Translations under genes and position numbers: made by a program
The notes under the pieces: model-generated
Database searches by the model: none
What the model saw: only the letters and a program-made list of their open reading frames with translations
What the model was told of the DNA's origin: nothing
Shown: positions 30,533 to 41,452 of the stretch, piece after piece
Layout of the letters: each line of letters starts with the position of its first letter
Position numbering within the stretch: the stretch's first letter is position 1
Source of the DNA: an uncultured Prochlorococcus sp.
Lineage (GTDB): Bacteria > Cyanobacteriota > Cyanobacteriia > PCC-6307 > Cyanobiaceae
Direction: 5' to 3'
Assembly (NCBI GenBank): GCA_902572075.1
Contig: CACGER010000002.1
Location: 1-64,000, forward strand
DNA length: 64,000 nucleotides

Positions 30533-33058
30533 ATGTTTGAAAGATTTACAGAAAAGGCTATAAAGGTCATTATGCTCGCTCAAGAAGAAGCTAGAAGACT
30601 TGGCCATAATTTTGTGGGAACTGAACAAATTCTTTTGGGGTTAATTGGAGAAGGAACTGGGGTCGCAGCGAAAGTACTTAAATCACTTGGAGTTAATTTA
30701 AAAGATTCAAGGATAGAGGTGGAAAAGATAATAGGTAGAGGTTCAGGGTTTGTAGCTGTAGAAATACCTTTTACTCCCAGGGCTAAAAGAGTTTTAGAAC
30801 TATCTTTAGAAGAGGCTCGTCAACTTGGCCACAATTACATTGGTACAGAACATTTGTTGTTAGGTTTAATAAGAGAAGGTGAAGGAGTTGCAGCAAGAGT
30901 TCTTGAAAATCTTAATATTGACCTTACAAAAGTTAGAACTCAAGTTATAAGGATGCTAGGTGAAACAGCCGAAGTTGGCACAGGGGCCAGTACAACAAAG
31001 GGCAACTTAAAAACTGCTACTCTTGATGAATTCGGAACAAATTTAACAAAATTAGCAAGTGAATCAAAATTAGATCCAGTTGTTGGACGTCATTCAGAGA
31101 TAGATCGTGTGGTTCAAATACTAGGTAGGAGGACTAAAAATAATCCTGTTCTTATCGGGGAGCCAGGTGTAGGTAAAACAGCTATAGCAGAGGGTTTAGC
31201 TCAAAGAATACAAACTGGGGATATTCCAGACATACTTGAAGATAAAAGAGTTTTGACTCTCGATATAGGTCTTTTGGTAGCAGGAACAAAATATAGGGGT
31301 GAATTTGAAGAAAGGTTGAAAAAAATAATGGAAGAAATTAAATCAGCAGGTAACGTCATTCTTGTCATAGATGAAGTACATACTTTAATTGGTGCTGGAG
31401 CTGCTGAAGGAGCTATAGATGCAGCAAATATACTCAAGCCAGCATTAGCTAGAGGAGAACTTCAATGTATTGGAGCAACAACACTAGATGAATATAGAAA
31501 ACATATAGAGAGAGATGCTGCTCTAGAAAGAAGATTCCAGCCTGTAATGGTTGGAGAGCCCTCAATTGAAGATACAATCGAAATCTTAAAAGGCCTTAGA
31601 GAGCGTTACGAACAACATCATCGTCTAAAAATTACTGATGATGCACTAGAGGCTGCTGCTCATTTAGGTGATCGTTATATATCTGACAGATATTTACCTG
31701 ATAAGGCTATTGACCTTATCGACGAGGCTGGAAGTAGAGTACGTTTAATAAACTCTAAACTTCCGCCTGAGGCAAAACAAATAGATAGAGAACTAAGACA
31801 AATCCAAAAACAGAAGGAAGAGTCTGTAAGAGACCAAAACTTTGATCAAGCAGGCCAATTACGTGAAAAAGAAATGGAATTGTCTGCAAAAATTAAAGAG
31901 GTATTAGACAATAAAAAAGAATCTACAGCTGGTGATCCATCTGAATCTGATAATCCTGTAAAAAGTGATTCAAAACTCTTACAAAGCCCCCTTGTTAGTG
32001 AAGAGGATGTAGCACACATTGTGGCTTCATGGACAGGTGTTCCTGTTCAAAAATTAACAGAAACTGAATCAGTCAAGCTTCTTAATATGGAGGAAACACT
32101 TCACCAAAGACTAATTGGACAAGATGAAGCTGTAAAAGCTGTCTCAAGAGCTATAAGAAGAGCAAGAGTTGGACTGAAAAATCCTAATAGGCCCATCGCA
32201 AGTTTCATCTTTTCGGGTCCTACTGGTGTTGGTAAAACTGAATTGACTAAATCATTAGCTTCATATTTCTTCGGTAGTGAAGAAGCAATGATTAGATTAG
32301 ACATGTCAGAATTTATGGAAAGACATACGGTTAGTAAACTCATAGGCTCGCCTCCAGGGTATGTTGGTTTCAATGAAGGGGGCCAGCTTACTGAAGCCGT
32401 TAGAAGACGTCCTTATACTGTCGTTTTATTTGATGAAGTCGAAAAGGCGCATCCAGATGTTTTCAACTTATTATTGCAACTACTTGAAGATGGAAGATTA
32501 ACTGACTCCAAAGGTAGAACTGTAGATTTCAAAAATACATTGTTAATAATGACTTCTAATATCGGTTCAAAAGTAATCGAGAAAGGAGGTGGCGGATTAG
32601 GATTCGAATTTTCAGGTGATTCAGTTGAAGATAGCCAATATAATAGAATTAAATCATTAGTTAATGAAGAACTTAAGCAATACTTTAGGCCTGAATTTTT
32701 AAATAGACTTGATGAAATAATTGTATTTAGACAACTAACGAAAAATGAAGTCAAAGAAATTGCTGAAATAATGTTGCAAGAAGTTTTTGTCCGATTACAA
32801 GATAAAGGCATTAAATTAAATGTCACAGACGCTTTCAAAGAAAGACTTGTTGAAGAAGGTTATAACCCTTCATACGGAGCAAGACCTTTGAGAAGGGCAG
32901 TTATGCGTTTACTCGAAGATAGTTTGGCTGAAGAAGTTCTTTCTGGGAGAATAAAAGATGGAGACAATGCTTTAGTTGATATAGATGATAACAAGAAAGT
33001 CACAATAAATATTTCTTCTGAAGAGTCTTCTCCAGAGCTAGCAGGTGCCAACTTCTAA
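30533..33058 (+). CDS. clpC: ATP-dependent Clp protease ATP-binding subunit ClpC
   Basis: 841 aa; [32 protein letters not shown], two AAA+ domains ([18 protein letters not shown]), UVR motif. Confidence 0.97.
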   Translation: MFERFTEKAIKVIMLAQEEARRLGHNFVGTEQILLGLIGEGTGVAAKVLKSLGVNLKDSRIEVEKIIGRGSGFVAVEIPFTPRAKRVLELSLEEARQLGHNYIGTEHLLLGLIREGEGVAARVLENLNIDLTKVRTQVIRMLGETAEVGTGASTTKGNLKTATLDEFGTNLTKLASESKLDPVVGRHSEIDRVVQILGRRTKNNPVLIGEPGVGKTAIAEGLAQRIQTGDIPDILEDKRVLTLDIGLLVAGTKYRGEFEERLKKIMEEIKSAGNVILVIDEVHTLIGAGAAEGAIDAANILKPALARGELQCIGATTLDEYRKHIERDAALERRFQPVMVGEPSIEDTIEILKGLRERYEQHHRLKITDDALEAAAHLGDRYISDRYLPDKAIDLIDEAGSRVRLINSKLPPEAKQIDRELRQIQKQKEESVRDQNFDQAGQLREKEMELSAKIKEVLDNKKESTAGDPSESDNPVKSDSKLLQSPLVSEEDVAHIVASWTGVPVQKLTETESVKLLNMEETLHQRLIGQDEAVKAVSRAIRRARVGLKNPNRPIASFIFSGPTGVGKTELTKSLASYFFGSEEAMIRLDMSEFMERHTVSKLIGSPPGYVGFNEGGQLTEAVRRRPYTVVLFDEVEKAHPDVFNLLLQLLEDGRLTDSKGRTVDFKNTLLIMTSNIGSKVIEKGGGGLGFEFSGDSVEDSQYNRIKSLVNEELKQYFRPEFLNRLDEIIVFRQLTKNEVKEIAEIMLQEVFVRLQDKGIKLNVTDAFKERLVEEGYNPSYGARPLRRAVMRLLEDSLAEEVLSGRIKDGDNALVDIDDNKKVTINISSEESSPELAGANF

Positions 33059-33073
33059 TCATCCAAAGTAAAC

Positions 33074-34165
33074 ATGCAGTCAATCTCTCCAGAAACTATA
33101 TATAGGGGAAATTATGCTTGGGAAGAATCTTTACCTCAAATTACTAAATTAACTAAAAGTCCATTAATTCTGGGTAGAGGGATTCAAACAAAAAATCTGA
33201 GAAATAATATTTTTAATGATTTAAAAAATCAAAAACTTAACGTTAATTCTGCTAACTTACAATTTGATTGTTGTTACGAAGATATTTCAAGAGTTAAGAA
33301 TATAATTTCAAATAATAATAATGATTCTGTTATCGCAGCTGGAGGTGGCAAAGTTCTAGATTCTGGAAAATATATAGCCGAGTCTCTTAACATCCCTTGT
33401 ATTACAATCCCCCTTAGTGCCTCTACATGTGCAGGTTGGACAGCTTTATCAAATATATATACAAAGGATGGGCAATTCATAAAGGATGTTGCATTAAGAT
33501 CTTGTCCGAAGATACTAGTTTATGATCATAAATTTATTCAAACAGCTCCATCAAGAACACTTGCAAGTGGTATAGCAGATGCATTGGCAAAATGGTACGA
33601 ATCTTCAATAACAAGTTCAACGATAGATGATGGTCTTGTTCAACAAGCAATCCAGATATCAAGAGTTTTAAGAGATCAACTATTAATAGATGGTGAAAAA
33701 GCGTTTAAAGGGCAATTTACAAATTACTCTTCTTGGCAAAATATTATAGAAGCATGTGGACTTACAGCAGGATTAGTTGGAGGTATTGGTGGAGAAAAGT
33801 GTAGGACTGCAGCAGCACATGCTATTCATAATGCAATTACTCAGATAATCACCCCTAATAAATTCTTACATGGTGAGATTGTTGGGGTTGGATTACTATT
33901 GCAATTAAGATTAGAAGAAATGAAAAATAATAATAAATTAGCTGATCAATCAATTAAACAATTATTTGTACTCATGAAAGAATTGAATTTGCCAACCACT
34001 ATCGGACAACTTGGAATAAATGTTTTTGAAAATAATAATTTAGAGAAAATTGCTGATTTTACTTGTCGAGATAAATCTGAGATTCATTTTTTGCCTTTTG
34101 AAATTAATAAAATTGACATAATAGAGGTCATTTCAAATTTTGAACAACAAAAAATTAAAATATAA
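33074..34165 (+). CDS. Iron-containing alcohol/glycerol dehydrogenase family protein
   Basis: 363 aa; AAGGGKVLDSGKYIA, ITIPLSASTCAGWTALSNIYT, GIADALAKWYE, HGEIVGVGLL. Confidence 0.85.
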   Translation: MQSISPETIYRGNYAWEESLPQITKLTKSPLILGRGIQTKNLRNNIFNDLKNQKLNVNSANLQFDCCYEDISRVKNIISNNNNDSVIAAGGGKVLDSGKYIAESLNIPCITIPLSASTCAGWTALSNIYTKDGQFIKDVALRSCPKILVYDHKFIQTAPSRTLASGIADALAKWYESSITSSTIDDGLVQQAIQISRVLRDQLLIDGEKAFKGQFTNYSSWQNIIEACGLTAGLVGGIGGEKCRTAAAHAIHNAITQIITPNKFLHGEIVGVGLLLQLRLEEMKNNNKLADQSIKQLFVLMKELNLPTTIGQLGINVFENNNLEKIADFTCRDKSEIHFLPFEINKIDIIEVISNFEQQKIKI

Positions 34166-35072
34166 ACATTTTTTGACTAAAACCAACTTTGAACAATTAA
34201 GTGACTTAAATGCAGAATTTTTTGAAAGTGCCAAATCGTCACTATTAGACCCTTTAGGTCTTTATTTGGCAAATGATGTTAAGTGGATAAAACTTAACCA
34301 AAACTGGAATTCTTTAAAATTCCCAGTAGTAATGGGAGGGAAGGGTCAACCTATACTTCTTCTGCATGGCTTCGATAGTAGTTTTTTAGAATTCAGGAGA
34401 ATATATAAATCACTAAAAAGAAATTTTCAAGTTATTGTTCCTGATCTGCTGGGTTTTGGTTTTAGTCCTAGGTGCGCAACAAATGAGTACAATGCCTCGA
34501 AGATAATTTCACATTTAATTGATCTCATTAAGACCTTAAAGATAGCAAAGAATCTAAAAATTATTGGTGCCTCTATGGGAGGCTCAACAGCTTTAAAACT
34601 TGCTTTTGAAATTCCTGATTATATAGATAAAATCATCCTTTTGTCCCCTGCCGGATTGTCTGGAGAACCTAAGAGTATCCCTTTCCCTCTTAATCAAATT
34701 GGCGCCTCATTTCTTGGATTGCCTCAGGTCAGAAAAAGTCTTTGTAGGCAAGCATTTGCTTATCCAGATAAATGTGTTGGTGAGATGGAAGAGCAAATAG
34801 CTTCAATTCATCTAGGTTGTAAAGGATGGAGGAATTCACTTGCATCATTTGCAAAAAGTGGTGGGTTTGCAGGGACTCAAAAATATATCCAAAATATCCC
34901 AATTAAAACATTATGTGGAGAAAATGATCGAATTCTTGGAAAAAAAGAGATTAAAAATTTAAGAAGTATTGAAAAATTAAATTTTGTAGGGTTACAAAAT
35001 TGTGGTCATCTTCCGCATATAGATCTACCATCATTATCAAGTAAAATTATCCAAGATTATTTTTTGGAATAA
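34140..35072 (+). CDS. Alpha/beta hydrolase
   Basis: 310 aa; ILLLHGFDSS, GASMGGSTA nucleophile elbow, CGHLPHID; TTG start overlapping the upstream gene by 26 bp. Confidence 0.88.
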   Translation: MNNKKLKYKHFLTKTNFEQLSDLNAEFFESAKSSLLDPLGLYLANDVKWIKLNQNWNSLKFPVVMGGKGQPILLLHGFDSSFLEFRRIYKSLKRNFQVIVPDLLGFGFSPRCATNEYNASKIISHLIDLIKTLKIAKNLKIIGASMGGSTALKLAFEIPDYIDKIILLSPAGLSGEPKSIPFPLNQIGASFLGLPQVRKSLCRQAFAYPDKCVGEMEEQIASIHLGCKGWRNSLASFAKSGGFAGTQKYIQNIPIKTLCGENDRILGKKEIKNLRSIEKLNFVGLQNCGHLPHIDLPSLSSKIIQDYFLE

Positions 35073-35084
35073 AAGATTTTTTAA

Positions 35085-35942
35085 TTAATTTAGATACTTG
35101 AGAATTATAAAAATATAATACAAAACTGATGGAGCAAAGATGTAACTGTCAATTCTGTCAAGAATTCCTCCATGTCCCGGTAAAAAAGTTCCAGAATCTT
35201 TTATTTTTGCATCTCTCTTCATCATGGATTCAATTAAATCTCCAACTAATGCCATAAGAGAAATTGAAATTCCATATATTATTCCAACAAATAATGGATT
35301 TTCCCAATTCATTAAAAAAGCGAAAAATATTGCTAGTAAAGTTGAACAGGATATCCCTCCAATTAAACCTTCTATTGTTTTGCTTGGAGATATTGGAGAT
35401 AGAGATGTTTTGCCAAATGACTTCCCAATGAAATAAGAGCCAATATCACTAGCTACAATTAAAAAACAAGAAGTTAAAGTTAGATGAAAACCTGTAGTAT
35501 TTGATAAGTTCTCAAACGACATAAAACCCTGATTTGAACTTATTATCACTGAATCTAATCCCCTTAACTTAATCCAGTAACTAGGTAAAAAACCTAAATA
35601 GAATAATCCAAAAATGGAGGCTGCAATATCTGAAATTGTCCCAGGTTTTGGTTGCAAAAGTAACCAAGTGCATATCCCAACTGAACAGATTGGCAAAATT
35701 GAATTTGAAATTTCTCCTTCAATCAAACCAATAGTTTCAAGATAAGTAGTAATTATAATAATAAAGGACGAAAATAATGTGGTTTTTGTAGCTGGTCTTA
35801 TTCCTTTAAATTCTGCCATCCTAAAAAATTCTAATAATGCTAGATATGTAAGAAAAGCAGTTGCCAATGTAAAAAACCATCCGCCCAACAAAACAACAAT
35901 TAAACCAAATATTCCTATAAATAATCCGCTTCTTAATCTCAT
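35085..35942 (-). CDS. cdsA: Phosphatidate cytidylyltransferase
   Basis: 285 aa multi-TM; C-terminal SLMALVGDLIESMMKRDAKIKDSGTFLPGHGGILDRIDS signature. Confidence 0.96.
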   Translation of the reverse strand: MRLRSGLFIGIFGLIVVLLGGWFFTLATAFLTYLALLEFFRMAEFKGIRPATKTTLFSSFIIIITTYLETIGLIEGEISNSILPICSVGICTWLLLQPKPGTISDIAASIFGLFYLGFLPSYWIKLRGLDSVIISSNQGFMSFENLSNTTGFHLTLTSCFLIVASDIGSYFIGKSFGKTSLSPISPSKTIEGLIGGISCSTLLAIFFAFLMNWENPLFVGIIYGISISLMALVGDLIESMMKRDAKIKDSGTFLPGHGGILDRIDSYIFAPSVLYYIFIILKYLN

Positions 35943-35951
35943 ATCAAATTG

Positions 35952-37349
35952 CTATGTTTCTAAGACTTTTATATTAAAATTTACCAGATCTTTGTTGCAA
36001 AAACTTTGATTATTTATCCAATTAAACCTATCTAAATCAATTCTTTCGCCAGGAATTAGTAGAGGTATCCCAGGAGGATAAGGGCAAATAATATCTCCGG
36101 ATATTTTATTTAATGATTCTGAGAAAGAAATACTCCGAGTCTTACATCTCCAAGCAATTCCAATTTCGATTTCGGGAGCTTGAACTAATTTAAAGGGTGA
36201 TTTGAGCACTTCTAAACTTTTTGATTTTTTGGAATTTAATAGTAATTTTTTCCATAACCTTTCAAATAAATTAAGAAAATCTTTTTGATTTCCAAATCCT
36301 AAGCAAAAAGTGAGAGTCATCATTTCTGGCAATTCGGCTATAAGGCCATTTCTATAAAAAAATTTATCAGCAGTAAAACCATCAATCCCGACCTTTGAGG
36401 TATTTACTACAATTTTTAAGGGGTCTTGAGTTTCTATTAGAGGAATATTTTTTTGAATTAATTCTTGATAAATACATTTTGCTTCTAAAATTCTTTTTTG
36501 ATATTTTGATAAACTTTTTTTGTTAAGCCAATCCCTAATAGACTCTTCACAAGAAGAAAGTAATAAGGAACTTGGACTGGTAGTTTGCAGCAAATTAATA
36601 CTTTTGATTAAATTATCTTCATTTATTAAATTCCCTTGGTACCAAAGTACAGCTGTTTGGGTTAATCCATTGAGCGACTTATGCAATGAATTAACTACTA
36701 AATCAGCGTTTGATGATAAGGCCGGGTTTGGTAAATTAAGGTTTTCACAGAAAAGGAAATATGAACCATGGGCTTCATCAACTAAAACAGGTAAATTTTT
36801 TTGATGACAACAATCTATTAAAGGCTCTAAATCTCCAGAATAACCATGATAAGAGGGATTTACAAGAATAACCCCTGCAATTTTATTCTCATCAAAATTT
36901 AATTTTTTAAATACATTTTCCAACCAAATTTTTGTAATTGGTTTGTAATGCCCTGTTTCGGTTGAAAATTCTAGATCAAAAAATATTGGATTTATATTCT
37001 GCATCGCACAGATTTTTATGACACTTATATGAACATTTCTAGGCATCAGGATATTTTCACCTGGATTTGCCATTGAAATTACTGCTGATTGTATTAATCC
37101 GGAAGCTCCATTAACTCCAAAAAAACATCCTTTAGCCCCAAATTTATCGGAGAATTCTCTTTGAGATTTAGCAATTAATCCGCTCTGGGATAGTGGGGAA
37201 CCTATTTCTGGTAGTTCGGGCAAGTCCCAATACCCAGGTGGATATTTTAATAACTTCACTAATTTCTTTGGTAAAGCTGCCCCTCTGTTATGCGCGGGAA
37301 AGAATAAAGACTTTAAAAACTTTTTAGTTAGAAAAGATGAAATGCTCAT
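35952..37349 (-). CDS. Orn/Lys/Arg decarboxylase family PLP enzyme
   Basis: 465 aa; VDEAHGSYF, NSLHKSLNGLTQTAVL (PLP Lys), C-terminal PYPPGIPLLIPGE. Confidence 0.92.
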   Translation of the reverse strand: MSISSFLTKKFLKSLFFPAHNRGAALPKKLVKLLKYPPGYWDLPELPEIGSPLSQSGLIAKSQREFSDKFGAKGCFFGVNGASGLIQSAVISMANPGENILMPRNVHISVIKICAMQNINPIFFDLEFSTETGHYKPITKIWLENVFKKLNFDENKIAGVILVNPSYHGYSGDLEPLIDCCHQKNLPVLVDEAHGSYFLFCENLNLPNPALSSNADLVVNSLHKSLNGLTQTAVLWYQGNLINEDNLIKSINLLQTTSPSSLLLSSCEESIRDWLNKKSLSKYQKRILEAKCIYQELIQKNIPLIETQDPLKIVVNTSKVGIDGFTADKFFYRNGLIAELPEMMTLTFCLGFGNQKDFLNLFERLWKKLLLNSKKSKSLEVLKSPFKLVQAPEIEIGIAWRCKTRSISFSESLNKISGDIICPYPPGIPLLIPGERIDLDRFNWINNQSFCNKDLVNFNIKVLET

Positions 37350-37413
37350 AAAGTATTACTGACATATATAGAATGGATTACATAATAATCTTTTTTGATA
37401 TTTTTTAAATTTA

Positions 37414-39069
37414 ATGAAAAGATCTTATTCGAAATATTCAGCAAAAGATGACTTACTTTGGTTGATTTTGAGACCATGGATTTTTATCCCAAGAGTTTTA
37501 TATATCCTTTTAACTTTTATTTTTCTTTTTTTAAGAATACTTTTTCAAGGTAACAGTAAAAATAAAAATGTACAAAAAAATCTCTCTAAATATCTTTTTG
37601 ATGTAATAACGGATTTAGGACCTTGTTTTATCAAATTAGGCCAAGCACTCTCAACTAGACCAGATCTTGTTAGACAAGATTGGCTTACAGAACTTACAAA
37701 ATTACAAGATAATCTCCCAGCATTTGATCAAAAAATTGCTTTAAAAATTATTGAAGAGGAACTTGGATCCCCTGCAAATGAATTATTTGAAGAGTTTCCA
37801 GATAGTCCAATTGCTTCAGCAAGCTTGGGTCAAGTTTATAAAGCAAAAATAAATAATTCTTATCTGGCTGTGAAAGTACAAAGGCCAAATTTATATTTTC
37901 TCATAAGAAGGGATGTTGTAATCTTAAGGTTTTTAGGAACTTTTTTATCCCCACTCTTACCATTAAATATAGGTGTTGGAATTGGAGAAATAATAGATGA
38001 ATTCGGTAAGGCACTTTTTGATGAAATTGACTATCAAAAAGAGGCCGACAATGCTTTGAGGTTTGCAAATTTATTCAAAGAAAATCCAAATATTTTTATT
38101 CCTAAATTAGAAAAAAAGTTTTCATCCAAAAGGGTAATCACAACTTCTTGGATTGATGGAGTTAAGTTAAGAGATCGAGCTTTGCTAGAGGAAAATAACT
38201 TAATACCTGCTTCGTTTATAAAAACATGCGTCATCAGTGGACTGCAGCAATTATTTGAATTTGGATATTTTCATGCAGACCCACATCCAGGAAATATGTT
38301 TGCTCTCAAAGGAGGAAATGCAGATTGTGGGAATTTAGCTTATGTTGATTTCGGAATGATGGATACTATTACAAATTCAGATAGACTTACTCTGATTAAG
38401 GCAATTGTTCACATAATAAATGAAGAATATTATCTTCTCGCAGAAGATTTCCAGAAATTAGGTTTTTTAACCAAAGAACAAGATCTTCAAAAACTTGTTG
38501 AACCATTAAGAGAAGTTCTAGGGGGATCTTTTGGCGCAGAGGTTGGAAATTTTAATCTTAAAAATGTAACTGATAAATTCTCAAAACTAATGTACTCCTA
38601 TCCTTTCAGAGTTCCTAGTAGGTTTGCTTTAATAATTAGAGCCGTTGTGAGTCAAGAAGGTTTAGCACTTAGACTAGATCCTGAATTTAAAATTTTAAAA
38701 ATTGCTTATCCCTATATTGCTAAAAAACTACTGACGGATAATTCTGAAGAGATTTTAGATATCCTTCTAGAAGTAGTTTTTGATAAACAAGGCCAAATTC
38801 AAATAGAGAAAGTCGAAAGTTTATTAAATATTTTATTTAAAGATACTGAGAATATTAGTTCAGACCTCATACCAGTTGCAAACGCTGGTTTTAAATTATT
38901 TGTAAGTAAAAAAGGATCTGAAGTTAGGAAGAATCTTCTTTTAAGTCTTATAAAAGATGAAAAATTAGAATTTACCGATGCAAAAAAACTCTTGGCTTTA
39001 ATTAGAGATACTTTTAGCCCTCTGAATATTGCAAAAAGTGCAGTGCAAAATATTATTTCTACGGTTTAG
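37414..39069 (+). CDS. ABC1/UbiB/AarF family atypical kinase
   Basis: 551 aa; GPCFIKLGQALSTRPDL, SASLGQVYKA, DEIDYQKEADNA, HADPHPGNMF, DFGMM. Confidence 0.95.
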   Translation: MKRSYSKYSAKDDLLWLILRPWIFIPRVLYILLTFIFLFLRILFQGNSKNKNVQKNLSKYLFDVITDLGPCFIKLGQALSTRPDLVRQDWLTELTKLQDNLPAFDQKIALKIIEEELGSPANELFEEFPDSPIASASLGQVYKAKINNSYLAVKVQRPNLYFLIRRDVVILRFLGTFLSPLLPLNIGVGIGEIIDEFGKALFDEIDYQKEADNALRFANLFKENPNIFIPKLEKKFSSKRVITTSWIDGVKLRDRALLEENNLIPASFIKTCVISGLQQLFEFGYFHADPHPGNMFALKGGNADCGNLAYVDFGMMDTITNSDRLTLIKAIVHIINEEYYLLAEDFQKLGFLTKEQDLQKLVEPLREVLGGSFGAEVGNFNLKNVTDKFSKLMYSYPFRVPSRFALIIRAVVSQEGLALRLDPEFKILKIAYPYIAKKLLTDNSEEILDILLEVVFDKQGQIQIEKVESLLNILFKDTENISSDLIPVANAGFKLFVSKKGSEVRKNLLLSLIKDEKLEFTDAKKLLALIRDTFSPLNIAKSAVQNIISTV

Positions 39070-39179
39070 GTTTTATATTTATATCTAATAAATTTACTCA
39101 TGATTTAAATGCGGTTAGAATAAAATAAATTTTGTTTAAAAATTAAGTATTCAAGGATTAATTAGCTAGTAAATATCGA

Positions 39180-39674
39180 ATGAATATTTTTAAAAATCTC
39201 TTTTTTTTTAATAAAAAATCTGATAAAAATAAGGACTTTAATCCTGGATCTTTTGATCAATATATAGAAATTGCAAAGTTAGTTAAAGAAGCAAGAATCC
39301 AACAAAACCTAACAATAAAAGAATTATCATACATTTCAAAAATTCCTGAACGAATAATAAATTCTATTGAAAATAATGATAAAAATATTAGGCCAGATTA
39401 TCCTTTTATAAGATCCATATTAATTAAATTAGAGGAATGCTTAGTATTAAAAAGAAATTCATTATTAAAATTAGCAGTTAGAGAAAGAAAAATTATTAAG
39501 AAAGGGGGAAAGGATTTTCTGTTGGGAAAATTCGATCTTATTAACACATGGCAAGGGAGTCTTTTGTATTTTTTTATATTAGTTCTAACTATATATATAT
39601 TAAAGAGATACTTTATTTTAAATGTAAATGTTATAGAGATTCAAAATATTGAAAATAAAATAATTGATAAATAA
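39180..39674 (+). CDS. RodZ-like helix-turn-helix protein with C-terminal TM segment
   Basis: 164 aa; LVKEARIQQNLTIKELSYISKIPERIINSIEN...RPDYPFIRSIL (HTH_25-type), then one TM helix. Confidence 0.75.
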   Translation: MNIFKNLFFFNKKSDKNKDFNPGSFDQYIEIAKLVKEARIQQNLTIKELSYISKIPERIINSIENNDKNIRPDYPFIRSILIKLEECLVLKRNSLLKLAVRERKIIKKGGKDFLLGKFDLINTWQGSLLYFFILVLTIYILKRYFILNVNVIEIQNIENKIIDK

Positions 39675-39687
39675 TTTTTTGTAAATT

Positions 39688-41208
39688 CTAATTTCGAGTT
39701 CTTCCAAAATTTTTTCCTAGCTCACTAAAGATTTTTATATTATCTTCTATTTCTTCTAGAGATCGATTTAACTTCCATTTCCAGTTGTTTTTTGTGGTGC
39801 CAGGTTTGTTTAATCTACTTGAATCATCTAAAGATAATAGATCTTGTAATGGAGCGATAAAGAGATTAGCATTTGTGTCCATGCCAATTTCTATTAAAGC
39901 CCAAGAAGGATTTTCTGAAAATTTATACTCATCTTTTATTCTTCCTTTTGATTCATTATCTAAATATTCCCACCATGAAACAGAAGTAGAGTTGTCGTGA
40001 GTCCCGGTATAAACAACCCAATTTTCTCCTAAAATATTCTTGGGTAAATAAGGATTGTCTTCATTTCCATCAAAAGCGAATTGTAATATTTTCATCCCGG
40101 GTAGTTCAAAATTTTTCCTCAATTTCTCTACATCCTGGGTTATTACACCCAAATCCTCCGCAATAATTGGTAGATAATTAGTCCCTAGGTCCTTTTTTAC
40201 TTTATTTAATAGTGTTCTACCTGGAGAGTTTATCCATTTACCAATAATTGCCGATTTAGAACTGCCATTAACTCTCCAGTAACCCGCTAAACCCCTGAAA
40301 TGATCAAATCTCAATATGTCCACAAGTTCAAATTGCCTTTGAAATCTTCTTCTCCACCAATCGAAATTAGTCTTCTTATGTTTTGACCAAAAGTAAGTTG
40401 GGGTCCCCCATAATTGTCCTGTTGATGAAAAATAATCAGGTGGAACACCACTTTGAAAAATTAAATCTCCATTTTTAAAAATTGAAAATAATGATCTATT
40501 ACTCCACACATCGGCGCTGTCTCTAGAGACGTAAAAAGGCAAATCTCCTATAAGCCTAATATTTCTTGATTTTGCAAATTTTTTAATAGCGCTCCATTGT
40601 TCATGAAGATGCCATTGAATTAATTTTTTTATAAGTATCTCTTCATTTTTCGTCTTAATCCACGATTTTAAGAACTTTTTATTTTTTGTTTTAAATTCTT
40701 TAGGCCATTCCCACCAAGGCAACATATTAAACTCCTCTCTGATAACAACAAATGTGGAGTAGTCCTCAACCCAAGAATTTCTACTTATCCATTTATTAAA
40801 ATTAATTTTTCTTTCCTCAGTTTGTGAACTCCAACCTTGCAAAAGGAGATGACCTAATTTCTTTGTTAAATTGTCTGCAATATCAAAATCAAAATGCTCT
40901 TTATTCTGATTTGTTGGACCTAGATTTTCTTCGTTTGAAATGAAGATAAAACCTTTTTCGACCAAATCATCTATATCCAAAAACCATGGGTTTATTGCAA
41001 AACTAGATGGGGAACTATATGGAGAACCTGTAGAGTCAGTAGGTGTAAGAGGTAAAAATTGCCAGTATTCAATTCCATGCTTATGTAGTTTCTTTATCCA
41101 CTCTTTAGCTCCTTTACCAAAAGTTCCACATACTCTTCCTCCCGGAATACATGTTGGATGCATAAGTACGCCTAATGATTTTTTTGCAAGAATTGACTCT
41201 ATAGGCAT
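39688..41208 (-). CDS. malQ: 4-alpha-glucanotransferase (amylomaltase)
   Basis: 506 aa; GTFGKGAKEWIKKLHKHGIEYWQFLPLTPT, SPYSS, LRFDHFRGL, IAEDLGVI, YTGTHDN. Confidence 0.96.
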   Translation of the reverse strand: MPIESILAKKSLGVLMHPTCIPGGRVCGTFGKGAKEWIKKLHKHGIEYWQFLPLTPTDSTGSPYSSPSSFAINPWFLDIDDLVEKGFIFISNEENLGPTNQNKEHFDFDIADNLTKKLGHLLLQGWSSQTEERKINFNKWISRNSWVEDYSTFVVIREEFNMLPWWEWPKEFKTKNKKFLKSWIKTKNEEILIKKLIQWHLHEQWSAIKKFAKSRNIRLIGDLPFYVSRDSADVWSNRSLFSIFKNGDLIFQSGVPPDYFSSTGQLWGTPTYFWSKHKKTNFDWWRRRFQRQFELVDILRFDHFRGLAGYWRVNGSSKSAIIGKWINSPGRTLLNKVKKDLGTNYLPIIAEDLGVITQDVEKLRKNFELPGMKILQFAFDGNEDNPYLPKNILGENWVVYTGTHDNSTSVSWWEYLDNESKGRIKDEYKFSENPSWALIEIGMDTNANLFIAPLQDLLSLDDSSRLNKPGTTKNNWKWKLNRSLEEIEDNIKIFSELGKNFGRTRN

Positions 41209-41363
41209 TTTTTTATTATTTTTTATTCTTTAGACTTAAAGTGTTTTTAATTCTCTAAAATCAACCATATACAAATTTTTTTTAATTGACAAATATTATT
41301 TCTAGCTTTTAAGAATTAATAAATATAAATTCTGATTTTAATAAAAGATATTTTTCTTGATTA

Positions 41364-41411
41364 ATGTGAATTTTGAAAAGATCTAGTCATTATTTTTTGC
41401 GAAATTCACAT
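41364..41411. promoter_or_regulatory. Long inverted repeat in the malQ-prs divergent intergenic region
   Basis: ATGTGAATTTTG (41364-41375) / CGAAATTCACAT (41400-41411); 12-bp stem with one G.T pair, 24-nt loop, 41 nt before the prs GTG. Confidence 0.7.
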
Positions 41412-41452
41412 AAACGACTACGATAAGAATATAGTTTTATGGTGCAAATTTC

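Noticed and set aside
31201-33051. Several antisense ORFs (78, 90, 141 and 63 aa) within clpC
   Set aside because: Ser/Leu/Thr-rich shadow ORFs typical of the antisense of conserved coding sequence; no family match.
35224-36009. Plus-strand ORFs of 70 and 76 aa opposite cdsA
   Set aside because: Antisense to a well-supported CDS; no independent coding evidence.
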